Below are positions 55,050 through 62,679 of a DNA stretch of 64,000 nt, piece by piece. The stretch lies in the NCBI GenBank assembly GCA_030536355.1, contig JAUNQD010000006.1, positions 1 to 64,000 on the forward strand. The letters run 5' to 3'. The notes below the pieces were generated by a model, which did not search any database, had not been told where the DNA came from, and was given only the letters and a program-made list of their open reading frames with translations. The DNA is from Bacillota bacterium (lineage in GTDB: Bacteria; Bacillota; Clostridia; Peptostreptococcales; Anaerovoracaceae). Position 1 is the first letter of the stretch. Every line of letters starts with the position of its first letter. Position numbers and translations under genes: made by a program.

Positions 55050-55334
55050 CTATTTATCACAATCTCTCTTGGCCAGCTCTGCTAAATCGTTCCATTTGGA
55101 AGTTATGTAATCATAAGAATCTTCTCTATGCGGAACCATGCAGCTACTGCAGTCTTTGATGCCGTTCTCGAGATAGTTGTAATTACCGCCGCAGTTTTCT
55201 CCTAACGCATAAAGTGGGCAATAACAGAACATGCAGTTGAATTTAGTTTCATCTGCCACCTGATGGCATGGGAAATAGTCACACTTAGTATTTGAAAAAA
55301 ACTTGTAATTTAAAGGTTCTTTTTTCTCTGTCAT
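55050..55334 (-). CDS. Cysteine-rich small metal-binding protein (copy 1)
   Basis: 94 residues with nine cysteines (C18, C23, C34, C37, C39, C48, C62, C65, C92) and conserved histidines, in the pattern CDYFPCH ... FNCMFCYCPLYALG ... CGG ... KDCSSCMVPH of the Cys-rich small domain family (PF04071-like). No signal peptide, so cytoplasmic; probably binds a metal or Fe-S cluster. First gene after a cobalamin riboswitch, paired with a DUF4430 lipoprotein. Its role in cobalamin physiology is unknown; reduction or cobalt handling are guesses. Confidence 0.82.
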   Translation of the reverse strand: MTEKKEPLNYKFFSNTKCDYFPCHQVADETKFNCMFCYCPLYALGENCGGNYNYLENGIKDCSSCMVPHREDSYDYITSKWNDLAELAKRDCDK

Positions 55335-55355
55335 TCTATTTCTCCATTCTAGAAA

Positions 55356-55388
55356 GTAAAAGGACCGTACTTAATTAAGTACAGTCCG
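55356..55388 (-). terminator. Terminator of riboswitch B
   Basis: Stem GGACTGTACTTAA / TTAAGTACGGTCC followed by TTTTACTTT on the minus strand, ahead of the Cys-rich gene copy 1. Confidence 0.85.
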
Positions 55389-55450
55389 TTTTTTCTGTAT
55401 TATATACGCCACCGCTTTGCCATTTTCCCGTGGCAAGGTTTGAGTGTCTC

Positions 55451-55613
55451 CTCATGCAGGTCTCCTGACTTATCGATTATCGTTTCTGAACGCCTTCCCG
55501 ATTTCTCAGTGGCTGCCTTGCGGCTTGTTCTAAGACTCCCGAATTACAGTGGCGGGTCCGTGCCGGTCTCTCACCGGCTTCCCTCTTAGCTGTGCTGTGC
55601 ACAGAACATGGAA
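55451..55613 (-). promoter_or_regulatory. Cobalamin riboswitch B (chimeric junction copy)
   Basis: Same aptamer blocks as A. Its 5' half (55521-55613) matches riboswitch A exactly, while its 3' half and terminator (55356-55490) match riboswitch C exactly; the switch lies in about 30 bases common to both. Internal to the operon, after the copy 2 lipoprotein gene. Confidence 0.92.
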
Positions 55614-55638
55614 ATTATTAAATTGTAAATACTATCTG

Positions 55639-56055
55639 TTAGTCCATATCGTTCCAGGACATGAATTCCCATGTGATTTCAGCTCCCGGTTTAACGATGT
55701 GCTGATCAGCTGAATCCATAGTCATCTCATCATCCACTTCATATATCCAGCCGGCATTGGCAGTTTCTGCAACTCCGCCGATGGAAGTAACGTATGCTGT
55801 ATCACTTGTTTCTGACATTACGATTTCAACACCTTCAGCTTCTGCATATAAGTTGAGCATGTCCAGTGCTGTTGATCCGTCAGGAATCTGGAACTTATAG
55901 TCCTCTACGTCAGGCTGTCCTTCTACATCAGGATAATCGATCTCGATGCATACATCGATCATCTCACCGCTTCCGCCCGCACTGTTTCCGCCTCCGCAGG
56001 CTGTCATGGCAAATACCATAACCAGTGTCATTAAAATAACAAGTACCTTTTTCAT
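55639..56055 (-). CDS. DUF4430 lipoprotein (copy 2)
   Basis: 138 residues, identical to the copy at 54608-55024: lipobox FAMTAC and one DUF4430 domain. Translated from the same ribosome binding site context. Duplicate genes raise dosage of the putative extracytoplasmic cobalamin binder. Confidence 0.88.
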   Translation of the reverse strand: MKKVLVILMTLVMVFAMTACGGGNSAGGSGEMIDVCIEIDYPDVEGQPDVEDYKFQIPDGSTALDMLNLYAEAEGVEIVMSETSDTAYVTSIGGVAETANAGWIYEVDDEMTMDSADQHIVKPGAEITWEFMSWNDMD

Positions 56056-56080
56056 CCTTTTCCTCCTCTTCGCCTATTGG

Positions 56081-56365
56081 CTATTTATCACAATCTCTCT
56101 TGGCCAGCTCTGCTAAATCGTTCCATTTGGAAGTTATGTAATCATAAGAATCTTCTCTATGCGGAACCATGCAGCTACTGCAGTCTTTGATGCCGTTCTC
56201 GAGATAGTTGTAATTACCGCCGCAGTTTTCTCCTAACGCATAAAGTGGGCAATAACAGAACATGCAGTTGAATTTAGTTTCATCTGCCACCTGATGGCAT
56301 GGGAAATAGTCACACTTAGTATTTGAAAAAAACTTGTAATTTAAAGGTTCTTTTTTCTCTGTCAT
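56081..56365 (-). CDS. Cysteine-rich small metal-binding protein (copy 2)
   Basis: 94 residues, identical to the copy at 55050-55334, with nine cysteines of the Cys-rich small domain pattern. First protein gene of the whole surface-protein operon, directly after riboswitch C and its terminator; ribosome binding site AATGGAGAAA. Confidence 0.82.
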   Translation of the reverse strand: MTEKKEPLNYKFFSNTKCDYFPCHQVADETKFNCMFCYCPLYALGENCGGNYNYLENGIKDCSSCMVPHREDSYDYITSKWNDLAELAKRDCDK

Positions 56366-56386
56366 TCTATTTCTCCATTCTAGAAA

Positions 56387-56419
56387 GTAAAAGGACCGTA
56401 CTTAATTAAGTACAGTCCG
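56387..56419 (-). terminator. Terminator of riboswitch C
   Basis: Same stem as for riboswitch B, GGACTGTACTTAA / TTAAGTACGGTCC followed by TTTTACTTT on the minus strand. Confidence 0.85.
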
Positions 56420-56481
56420 TTTTTTCTGTATTATATACGCCACCGCTTTGCCATTTTCCCGTGGCAAGGTTTGAGTGTCTC

Positions 56482-56645
56482 CTCATGCAGGTCTCCTGAC
56501 TTATCGATTATCGTTTCTGAACGCCTTCCCGATTTCTCAGTGGCTGCCTTGGGGCCTGATCAGAAACTCCCGAATTACAGTGGCGGGTCCGTGCCGGATT
56601 CTCACCGGCTTCCCTCTTCGCTGTGATCTGTTCACAGAACATGGA
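56482..56645 (-). promoter_or_regulatory. Cobalamin riboswitch C, head of the surface-protein operon
   Basis: Blocks GAGGGAAGCCGGTGAGAATCC, CCCGCCACTG, GGGAAGGCG and B12 box AAGTCAGGAGACCTGC on the minus strand. Its 5' half differs from A and B at several positions. It is the only one of the three surface-operon riboswitches with a clear promoter in front. Confidence 0.92.
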
Positions 56646-56665
56646 AGTGATTCAATTGTAATTTC

Positions 56666-56694
56666 ACGATATCATACGCGACCATTCTTGTCAA
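56666..56694 (-). promoter_or_regulatory. Promoter of the cobalamin surface-protein operon
   Basis: Minus strand TTGACA (56689-56694), a 17-base spacer and TATCGT (56666-56671). The predicted start falls just before the aptamer. Confidence 0.65.
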
Positions 56695-56725
56695 CTAAAA
56701 TGGCTCACAAAATCACAGTCAACTT

Positions 56726-57244
56726 TTAATTCTGATTGACTAATGCTGCTAACCTGTAGTCAACTCTTCTTCTATATTCTCTTTCCTCTTCCGCCTCTCT
56801 ATCAAGACGAGCTTCAAGCATGGCATATCCATCAGCGATTTTACAGATGTTAGGCTTTATTTCATTTTCAAGAGTAAGCTTTATGCTTGTAACATCGTTT
56901 TCGATATTGCCGAGGCGTTTATTGATTCCAACAAATTCTTTATCAACTTCGTTGAATCTTTCGTCAACCCCGTCCAACCTGTCATCGATTCCGTCCATTC
57001 GTAATCCTAATCTATGTTCAGTTCCCCTTATTTCACGTCTCAGCTCTTCGGTTATATCCTCTTTTAGTTCTACTTTTAATTCTTCTTTGAACTCTGTATT
57101 TATAATAGTTCTCATTTCACCAATTATGTCAGCCTTCAGTTCATCCTTGAAATCTGTATTTATAACGTTTTTCATTTCATCAACGATATCAGATTTCAGT
57201 TCTTCCTAGAACTCACATAATATAGTTCTTATTTCGTTCTGCAT
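56726..57244 (-). pseudogene. Coiled-coil protein gene with in-frame amber codon
   Basis: The natural start is the ATG at 57244, with AAAGGAG upstream, but codon 13 is TAG (57206-57208). The frame continues without other stops to 56726, and an internal ATG at 57175 would give a 149-residue protein. The N-terminal part consists of about 20-residue helical repeats (NTDFKDELKAD, NTEFKEELKVE); the interrupted unit reads CEF-stop-EEL, so TAG most likely replaces AAG (lysine). The rest is a long coiled coil (DGIDDRLDGVDERFNEVDKEF), similar to DUF-type coiled-coil accessory proteins. Either a recent nonsense mutation or a gene now translated from the internal start. Confidence 0.7.
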
Positions 57245-57438
57245 TGCGATCTCCTTTCTCTGTAATCTCATTTTTCTAATCCTTATGTTCCTTTTAAATT
57301 ATTATATATTAAGGCCTGCGACAATTCAATCGCTATTTACATTTTTTTCCAATAAGTTTTCTGGAAGTTTCTTTTTTGGGGGATACAAGTATATCACATC
57401 TCCATAATGTATTTTGCTTTTTTTCTTAAACAAGAGAA

Positions 57439-57468
57439 CAAAAAAGACTCGTGATTTTCACGAGTCTT
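57439..57468 (-). terminator. Terminator after asnS
   Basis: Perfect 11-bp stem AAGACTCGTGA / TCACGAGTCTT followed by TTTTTTG on the minus strand, just after the asnS stop. The remaining 57245-57438 is AT-rich with no gene seen. Confidence 0.88.
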
Positions 57469-57475
57469 ATCGTTG

Positions 57476-58870
57476 TTAGAACTCTGCAACACCGGGTGTT
57501 CTAGGGAATGGCAGGACGTCTCTGATGTTTTCCATCCCTGTCAGATACATAAGGATACGCTCGAATCCCAGTCCGTAACCTGCATGCTTAACACCGCCGT
57601 ACTTTCGGAGATCCATGTACCACCAGTAATCTTTCTCATCCATGCCCATTTCTTCTATCCTTGCCTTCAGAACATCGTAACGCTCTTCTCTCTGGCTTCC
57701 GCCGATGATCTCGCCAACACCCGGTACAAGCAGGTCACATGCAGCAACCGTCTTACCGTCGTCGTTGAGTCGCATATAGAAGGCCTTGATATCCTTAGGA
57801 TAATCAGTTACAAACACAGGTGCCTTGTAGATTTCTTCTGTGAGATAACGCTCATGTTCAGTCTGAAGATCGATACCCCACTGTACAGGATATTCGAACT
57901 TCTTGCCTGACTTCTGAAGCAGTTCCACAGCTTCTGTATATGTCACTCTGGCGAACTCTGCATTCACGAGAGCATTGAGTCTTTCGAGAAGGCCCTTGTC
58001 CATAAACTGGTTGAAGAACGCCATTTCTTCAGGACAGTTTTCAAGAACATAGTTGATGATATATTTGATCATGTCTTCAGCCAGCTGCATATTGTCATTA
58101 AGATCGGCAAATGCAACTTCAGGCTCGATCATCCAGAATTCGGATGCATGTCTTGCAGTATGTGAATTCTCTGCACGGAATGTAGGACCGAATGTATATA
58201 CGTTTCTGAATGCCAATGCAAATGTCTCAGCTTCCAGCTGCCCTGATACTGTCAGTGATGCTTCCTTATTGAAGAAGTCCTTGCTGTAATCCACTGCACC
58301 ATCTTCAGTTCTTGGAAGCTCTTCCATAGGCAGTGTAGTTATCCTGAACATTTCGCCTGCACCTTCTGCATCACTTCCTGTAATGATAGGAGTATGTGCA
58401 TATACGAAGTTCCTTTCCTGGAAGAACTTATGGATGGCATAAGCTACTACGGATCTTACTCTGAACACTGCAGAGAAGGTGTTACTTCTAGGTCTAAGAT
58501 GTGCGATCTCTCTCAAGAATTCCATACTGTGACGTTTCTTCTGAAGAGGATAGTCAGCATCCGAACCTGCTTCTATAACAACTTCTTTCGCCTTTATCTC
58601 AAATGGCTGCTTGGCATCGGGTGTCAAGACGAAATCGCCTTTTACCATAAGCGCCGCTGCAATAGGTGCCTTAGAGATTTCTGCAAAGTTCTCAAGATTC
58701 TCAGCCTCATAAACCACCTGCACAGATTTAAAGAATGTTCCGTCATTAAGTTCAATAAACCCGAACTTATTGGACCCACGGTTTGTCCTGATCCATCCGC
58801 GAACTACGATCTCACTTCCTGCATATTTCTCTGTTTCTCTAAATAGACTTCTTATCTGAATATCTTTCAT
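57476..58870 (-). CDS. asnS: Asparaginyl-tRNA synthetase
   Basis: 464 residues. N-terminal OB-fold anticodon domain ([23 protein letters not shown]), class II motif 2 ([25 protein letters not shown]) and motif 3 ([15 protein letters not shown]) are present; the AsnRS hallmark in motif 2 and the C-terminal FPRTPG fit AsnRS rather than AspRS. I start at 58870 ([10 protein letters not shown]), which lies one base after the lysS stop codon, so translation is coupled; the frame open to 58909 overlaps lysS. Confidence 0.94.
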   Translation of the reverse strand: MKDIQIRSLFRETEKYAGSEIVVRGWIRTNRGSNKFGFIELNDGTFFKSVQVVYEAENLENFAEISKAPIAAALMVKGDFVLTPDAKQPFEIKAKEVVIEAGSDADYPLQKKRHSMEFLREIAHLRPRSNTFSAVFRVRSVVAYAIHKFFQERNFVYAHTPIITGSDAEGAGEMFRITTLPMEELPRTEDGAVDYSKDFFNKEASLTVSGQLEAETFALAFRNVYTFGPTFRAENSHTARHASEFWMIEPEVAFADLNDNMQLAEDMIKYIINYVLENCPEEMAFFNQFMDKGLLERLNALVNAEFARVTYTEAVELLQKSGKKFEYPVQWGIDLQTEHERYLTEEIYKAPVFVTDYPKDIKAFYMRLNDDGKTVAACDLLVPGVGEIIGGSQREERYDVLKARIEEMGMDEKDYWWYMDLRKYGGVKHAGYGLGFERILMYLTGMENIRDVLPFPRTPGVAEF

Positions 58871-58871
58871 T

Positions 58872-60899
58872 TTAGCAAATCCTTGTTCCTTCAGGAACGA
58901 TGTCATCAACGAAGATCACCTGACATCCGCAAGCATTGTTAGTTCCTGCCAGCAGCATACCTTCGCTTGTTACGCCTGTAAGTCTTGCAGGTTCCAGGTT
59001 GGCAACAACAATGATCTTCTTGCCGATCAGCTCTTCAGGTGTATAGTCAGCCTTGATGCTTGAAACGATGACTCTTTCCTTGATACCATCGAAGAGAGTC
59101 AGCTTGTAGTTGCTGTGTGCTTTTCTGATTTCCTGGCACTTGAGGATCTTGCAAACTCTCAGATCCATCGCAAAGAACTGGTCAATGTTGATGTTAGGTT
59201 CAACGATAGGTTTAACTTCATCAGGCTCTCCGTATTCTCTTACCTTAGGAGCGTTGGCAGCAGCTTCTGCTTCCTGCTCAGCCTTGATGATAGCAAGTTC
59301 TTCTTCAGTCTGTGGATGTGAGAAGTCAAGCAGATGCATGAATCTTTCTCTGTCGATAGCATAGAGGAACAGATAAAGTCTAGGACCTCTCTCCTTGCTG
59401 ATGAGAAGCTTGTACACGTTCTTGAAGAACTGTCCCTGGATCTGCTTCAGATTTTCTACATCGTATCCGAAAACTTCCTTAGGGATGTCATACAGCTTAG
59501 TGTTCAGGGAATCGAGATCGTACTCACCTGCAGCGATGTAATCGTAAAGCAGAGCGATTTCTTTCTTTTCTTCTTCTGAGAATGTATTGTATAAATCGAA
59601 ATCTCTGTAATCTCTCAGTTTATTAGCTGATTCAGGTGCACACTGGTATAGCCAATACTTGGCCAGTTCCAGTCTCTGTGCGAAATCTTCATACTTATAC
59701 GGTGTTCCGATCTTTTCGAATACTGTTTCCATCATAGGAACGTTGAAGTCTACGATGGATCCCAGCTGAACGAGGAGTCCCATAGGAACTGTCTTGATTT
59801 CTCTGCCTTCGATCAGCGAGAATTCCATAACTGTTTCGTTATGTTCGTTGGCTTTACCTTCCTTATACTCGTTGTACATCTTGTCAAATTCGAAATACTG
59901 ACGAAGGATACCATCATCGAAACAGAAGTCAAATGCCTTCTTAGGATCTGTCTTGGAGTACAGCCACAGGATGATCTCAGGCTCATAGATGTTCAACAGC
60001 GTTCCCGGAGTCAGATTGAGGCCGGATGAACCGGACATCTTGCCTGCAACGCCCTTGATACCGATAAATTCGTATCCCTGATAAGTCGGTCTTTCATAAT
60101 TGAAGATCTTTTCACAGATAACACCGCTGTTATCATAGCTTCCGCCAGGAGACGCATGGTCTTTACCTGCAGGTTCGAAGTCAACACCTTCATATCTCCA
60201 TCTCATTGGCCAGTCAACCTTCCAAGCCAGCTTGCAGTTGAAGTCCGTTTTGAAGTCGAAGGTTCCTGTATGTCCGCATTCGCATTCATATTCTGCAACT
60301 GTATTGTCATCAGAAATGGAATTTATCTTAGTTGTATCCTTGCCGCATACAGGGCAGAAAATACTTACAGGGAAGTATGCATCACGTTCACCTTCTTCTG
60401 CATCCTGAGTTCTGAAGCTGTCCAGAATATCGAAGATTTCTTTTCTCTTGGAGATAGCTTCAATGACATCATCCTTGTACTTTCCTGAAGTATACATTTC
60501 TGTCTGATATCTATAATCCATTTCGATGCCGAATCTTTCCATCTGTTCCATGAATTCTGCTTCGAAATATTTAGCATAGTTTTCATGCTCAGTATCGAAT
60601 GGATTAGGTACTGATGTATATGGCTGTCCGATATATGCTTCGAACTTGCCTTCAGGATCTACATCCTGAACGTTTTTAGGAACCTTTCTGAATCTGTCGA
60701 ACTCGTCCCATGAGAACAGAAGCTTAGCCTTCTTACCTTTCTTTATGAGAGCTTTAGCAACAAACAGTGCAGTTGCAATGTCTCTAAAGTTACCTATGTG
60801 GATAGATCCGGAAGGGCTGATTCCGGCAGCACATACGTACTGTTCTTTGTCGGGTTTTTTTCTAATGATCTCGTCAGCAATTCTTTCGGCCCAATGCAT
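58872..60899 (-). CDS. lysS: Class I lysyl-tRNA synthetase with C-terminal tRNA-binding domain
   Basis: 675 residues. This is the archaeal-type class I LysRS, not the usual bacterial class II enzyme: HIGH-type HIGN at 34-37 within [19 protein letters not shown]-type KMSGSSG near 286, a zinc-binding CPVCGK/CECGH insertion and the helical anticodon domain. After about residue 570 comes an EMAPII/Trbp111-like OB-fold ([33 protein letters not shown] ... [11 protein letters not shown]) of the kind attached to MetRS. The fusion should raise tRNA affinity. Between greA and asnS in one operon; greA-lysS adjacency is common. Confidence 0.92.
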   Translation of the reverse strand: MHWAERIADEIIRKKPDKEQYVCAAGISPSGSIHIGNFRDIATALFVAKALIKKGKKAKLLFSWDEFDRFRKVPKNVQDVDPEGKFEAYIGQPYTSVPNPFDTEHENYAKYFEAEFMEQMERFGIEMDYRYQTEMYTSGKYKDDVIEAISKRKEIFDILDSFRTQDAEEGERDAYFPVSIFCPVCGKDTTKINSISDDNTVAEYECECGHTGTFDFKTDFNCKLAWKVDWPMRWRYEGVDFEPAGKDHASPGGSYDNSGVICEKIFNYERPTYQGYEFIGIKGVAGKMSGSSGLNLTPGTLLNIYEPEIILWLYSKTDPKKAFDFCFDDGILRQYFEFDKMYNEYKEGKANEHNETVMEFSLIEGREIKTVPMGLLVQLGSIVDFNVPMMETVFEKIGTPYKYEDFAQRLELAKYWLYQCAPESANKLRDYRDFDLYNTFSEEEKKEIALLYDYIAAGEYDLDSLNTKLYDIPKEVFGYDVENLKQIQGQFFKNVYKLLISKERGPRLYLFLYAIDRERFMHLLDFSHPQTEEELAIIKAEQEAEAAANAPKVREYGEPDEVKPIVEPNINIDQFFAMDLRVCKILKCQEIRKAHSNYKLTLFDGIKERVIVSSIKADYTPEELIGKKIIVVANLEPARLTGVTSEGMLLAGTNNACGCQVIFVDDIVPEGTRIC

Positions 60900-60929
60900 A
60901 AAAACACCTCTCTTCTTTAGTTTATTGAT

Positions 60930-61415
60930 TTATTTTGTTATTTCAATTATTTCGTAGTTGATAGTACCGTCAGGAACTTCTATAACGACCTTATCTCCTA
61001 CCTTGCGTCCGATAAGAGCCTTTCCTACTAAAGATTCATTTGATATCTTACCATTGAAAGGGTCTGATTCTGTAGCTCCTACGATCGAGAATTCTTCTTC
61101 GAATCCTGCATCGATATCCTTTACCTTAACTTTAAGGCCAACGTTTACAACGTCACCCTTAACGTCTTCTTCCTGTACGATCTTAGCCTTACGGATCATA
61201 TTTTCAAGAGTATAGATCCTTTCTTCAAGTTCAGCCTGTTCGTTCTTAGCTGAATCGTATTCAGCGTTTTCGGAAATGTCTCCGTATGAAATCGCTTCCT
61301 TGATTCTTTCAGCAACTTCCGCTCTTCTTACAGAAACCAATTCTTCATGCTCTGCTACGATTTTGTCATATCCCTCTTTAGTTAACAGCATTTCTTCGTT
61401 CATAAAATCTGTCAT
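60930..61415 (-). CDS. greA: Transcription elongation factor GreA
   Basis: 161 residues. The N-terminal coiled coil carries the acidic tip EAISYGDISENAEYDSAKNEQ with D and E residues that act in the RNA polymerase secondary channel; the C-terminal FKBP-like domain contains VGKALIGRKVGDKVVIEVPDG. Rescues backtracked polymerase by stimulating transcript cleavage. First gene of the greA-lysS-asnS operon, with a consensus promoter. Confidence 0.95.
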   Translation of the reverse strand: MTDFMNEEMLLTKEGYDKIVAEHEELVSVRRAEVAERIKEAISYGDISENAEYDSAKNEQAELEERIYTLENMIRKAKIVQEEDVKGDVVNVGLKVKVKDIDAGFEEEFSIVGATESDPFNGKISNESLVGKALIGRKVGDKVVIEVPDGTINYEIIEITK

Positions 61416-61453
61416 TTATTAAATCTCCTTTCGACCTATCGTCGTATCGCAAT

Positions 61454-61482
61454 ATTATACTTTAAAACCATCTGTTTGTCAA
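61454..61482 (-). promoter_or_regulatory. Consensus promoter of greA-lysS-asnS
   Basis: Minus strand TTGACA (61477-61482), a 17-base spacer and TATAAT (61454-61459): an exact sigma-A consensus. No T-box or other leader structure between it and greA. Confidence 0.9.
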
Positions 61483-61550
61483 TGATGATAAGCCTAAGAT
61501 AGTATATACAAGCCGTCATGGATTTATGAAATTTTCCGGAGATTTTACTT

Positions 61551-61580
61551 CAAAAAACGGCAGCTGATAACAGCTGCCGC
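61551..61580 (-). terminator. Terminator after the ornithine racemase-like gene
   Basis: Stem CGGCAGCTG / CAGCTGCCG followed by TTTTTTG on the minus strand, about 10 bases past the stop codon. Confidence 0.9.
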
Positions 61581-61587
61581 TTCACAT

Positions 61588-62676
61588 TTAAATATACACT
61601 TTGTTGATATTGGCTGAACTTGTCAAATAAACAAGATTCGCATAGCACACCTTGAAATCCACTGTATCTCCGACTCTGATATCGCCTGCATCCTCAACAT
61701 CCAGAATAGTATGATCGCTTGATGCTCCCACTACCATGATCTTATCATCCTTGGCAACAAGGTCTTCAGGTGAGCCGTAATCCACTCTGCCGATGCCTAC
61801 CAATGCTCTTCTTCTTATGCCGCGATCTTCGTATGTAGGAGTCTTGCCAAAGCAGTCGATCATGATCTTGCCAACAGGATGAGTAGGTTTATCTCTTACT
61901 TCCAGAACTTCCGCTCTGAGAGTGAATACATCCTTGTAAAGATAACTCATATCATATCCCCAGTATTCCTGCAGATCTATGGCAAGTATTATACCTTCAC
62001 CAATACGAAGCATGTTGATCCTTGAAGGAAGCTCTCCATCGAGCATAGTAGTGAGCGAGCTTGTGGCTCCTCCTGATATAAATTCCAACTCTCTTCCAAT
62101 CTTATCTTCGATCATCTCTGCGATAGCTACCAGTTCATTCAGTTTGTCAGGAGTCGGTGCGATGGCTCCATAGCATCCAACGTTAGTTCCTACTCCTGCC
62201 AGCTCTAGATTATGAAGATCGTTTTCGACCATCAGTGCGGCTTCCAACATTTCTTCCTTATCCCAGAAGCCTTCCCTCAGATCTCCCAAGTCCGCCATCA
62301 GTATGACCTGATGCTTCTTGTCCTGAAGTCCTGCCTGCTTATTGAGCTCTTTGAGAACTTCTACGCTGCTGTTAAGACTAATGTCAGTGACCCTAACTAT
62401 CTCAGCCGCTTCACTGAGCATCGGTATCCTTATCATCATGAGAGGAGTCTGGATACCATGTGCCTTCACTGCTTCCAGCTGTTCGATCCTTGATGATGCG
62501 ATAAATCTGCATCCGCATCTTTCAAACTGAGCAGCAACTTCCGGTAGTCCCGTGAAACCCTTGATGACGCCGGCGATCTCAACGCCTGCGTCCTGACACA
62601 GATACTGCACTTTCTCGATATTATTTCTAAGCTTATTAAGATCTATTATAAGTTTAGGGTTTCTGTCGGCAACCAT
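61588..62676 (-). CDS. Alanine/ornithine racemase-family PLP enzyme
   Basis: 362 residues with an alanine-racemase-like TIM barrel; the PLP lysine is K39 in GVIKGFTG, and GVGTNVGCYGAIAPTPDKL and FISGGATSSL line the cofactor phosphate. It is closer to the ornithine racemase group of amino-acid-fermenting Clostridia than to Alr: residues around the lysine differ from the Alr AVVKANAYG pattern. Ornithine racemase feeds D-ornithine into the OraSE aminomutase pathway, but no other ornithine genes are in view. Three bases separate it from the upstream ligase gene. Confidence 0.75.
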   Translation of the reverse strand: MVADRNPKLIIDLNKLRNNIEKVQYLCQDAGVEIAGVIKGFTGLPEVAAQFERCGCRFIASSRIEQLEAVKAHGIQTPLMMIRIPMLSEAAEIVRVTDISLNSSVEVLKELNKQAGLQDKKHQVILMADLGDLREGFWDKEEMLEAALMVENDLHNLELAGVGTNVGCYGAIAPTPDKLNELVAIAEMIEDKIGRELEFISGGATSSLTTMLDGELPSRINMLRIGEGIILAIDLQEYWGYDMSYLYKDVFTLRAEVLEVRDKPTHPVGKIMIDCFGKTPTYEDRGIRRRALVGIGRVDYGSPEDLVAKDDKIMVVGASSDHTILDVEDAGDIRVGDTVDFKVCYANLVYLTSSANINKVYI

Positions 62677-62679
62677 TTA

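Larger units (their letters stand above)
54460..55520. repeat. Tandem duplication, copy 1 (unit 1031 bp)
   Basis: 54460-55520 repeats at 55491-56551 with an offset of 1031 bp. The encoded 138- and 94-residue proteins are identical between copies, and the nucleotide text compared by eye shows no differences. The repeat covers part of an aptamer, the lipoprotein gene, the Cys-rich gene and the next terminator and aptamer. Identity this high implies a recent event or ongoing conversion. Confidence 0.9.
55491..56551. repeat. Tandem duplication, copy 2 (unit 1031 bp)
   Basis: Second copy of the segment at 54460-55520. Identity begins and ends inside cobalamin aptamers, at the block CGCCTTCCCGATTTCTCAG (plus-strand reading). 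Confidence 0.9.

Noticed and set aside
54460..56551. CRISPR array or transposon explanation for the repeats
   Set aside because: The repeat is one long tandem unit with genes inside, without spacers, terminal inverted repeats, target-site duplications or a transposase.
57206..57208. Amber codon read as pyrrolysine
   Set aside because: No pyrrolysine genes are in view and the repeat pattern predicts an ordinary lysine codon; a nonsense mutation is simpler.
58872..60899. Methionyl-tRNA synthetase
   Set aside because: The C-terminal OB-fold suggested MetRS, but the catalytic core ([21 protein letters not shown]) is that of class I LysRS.
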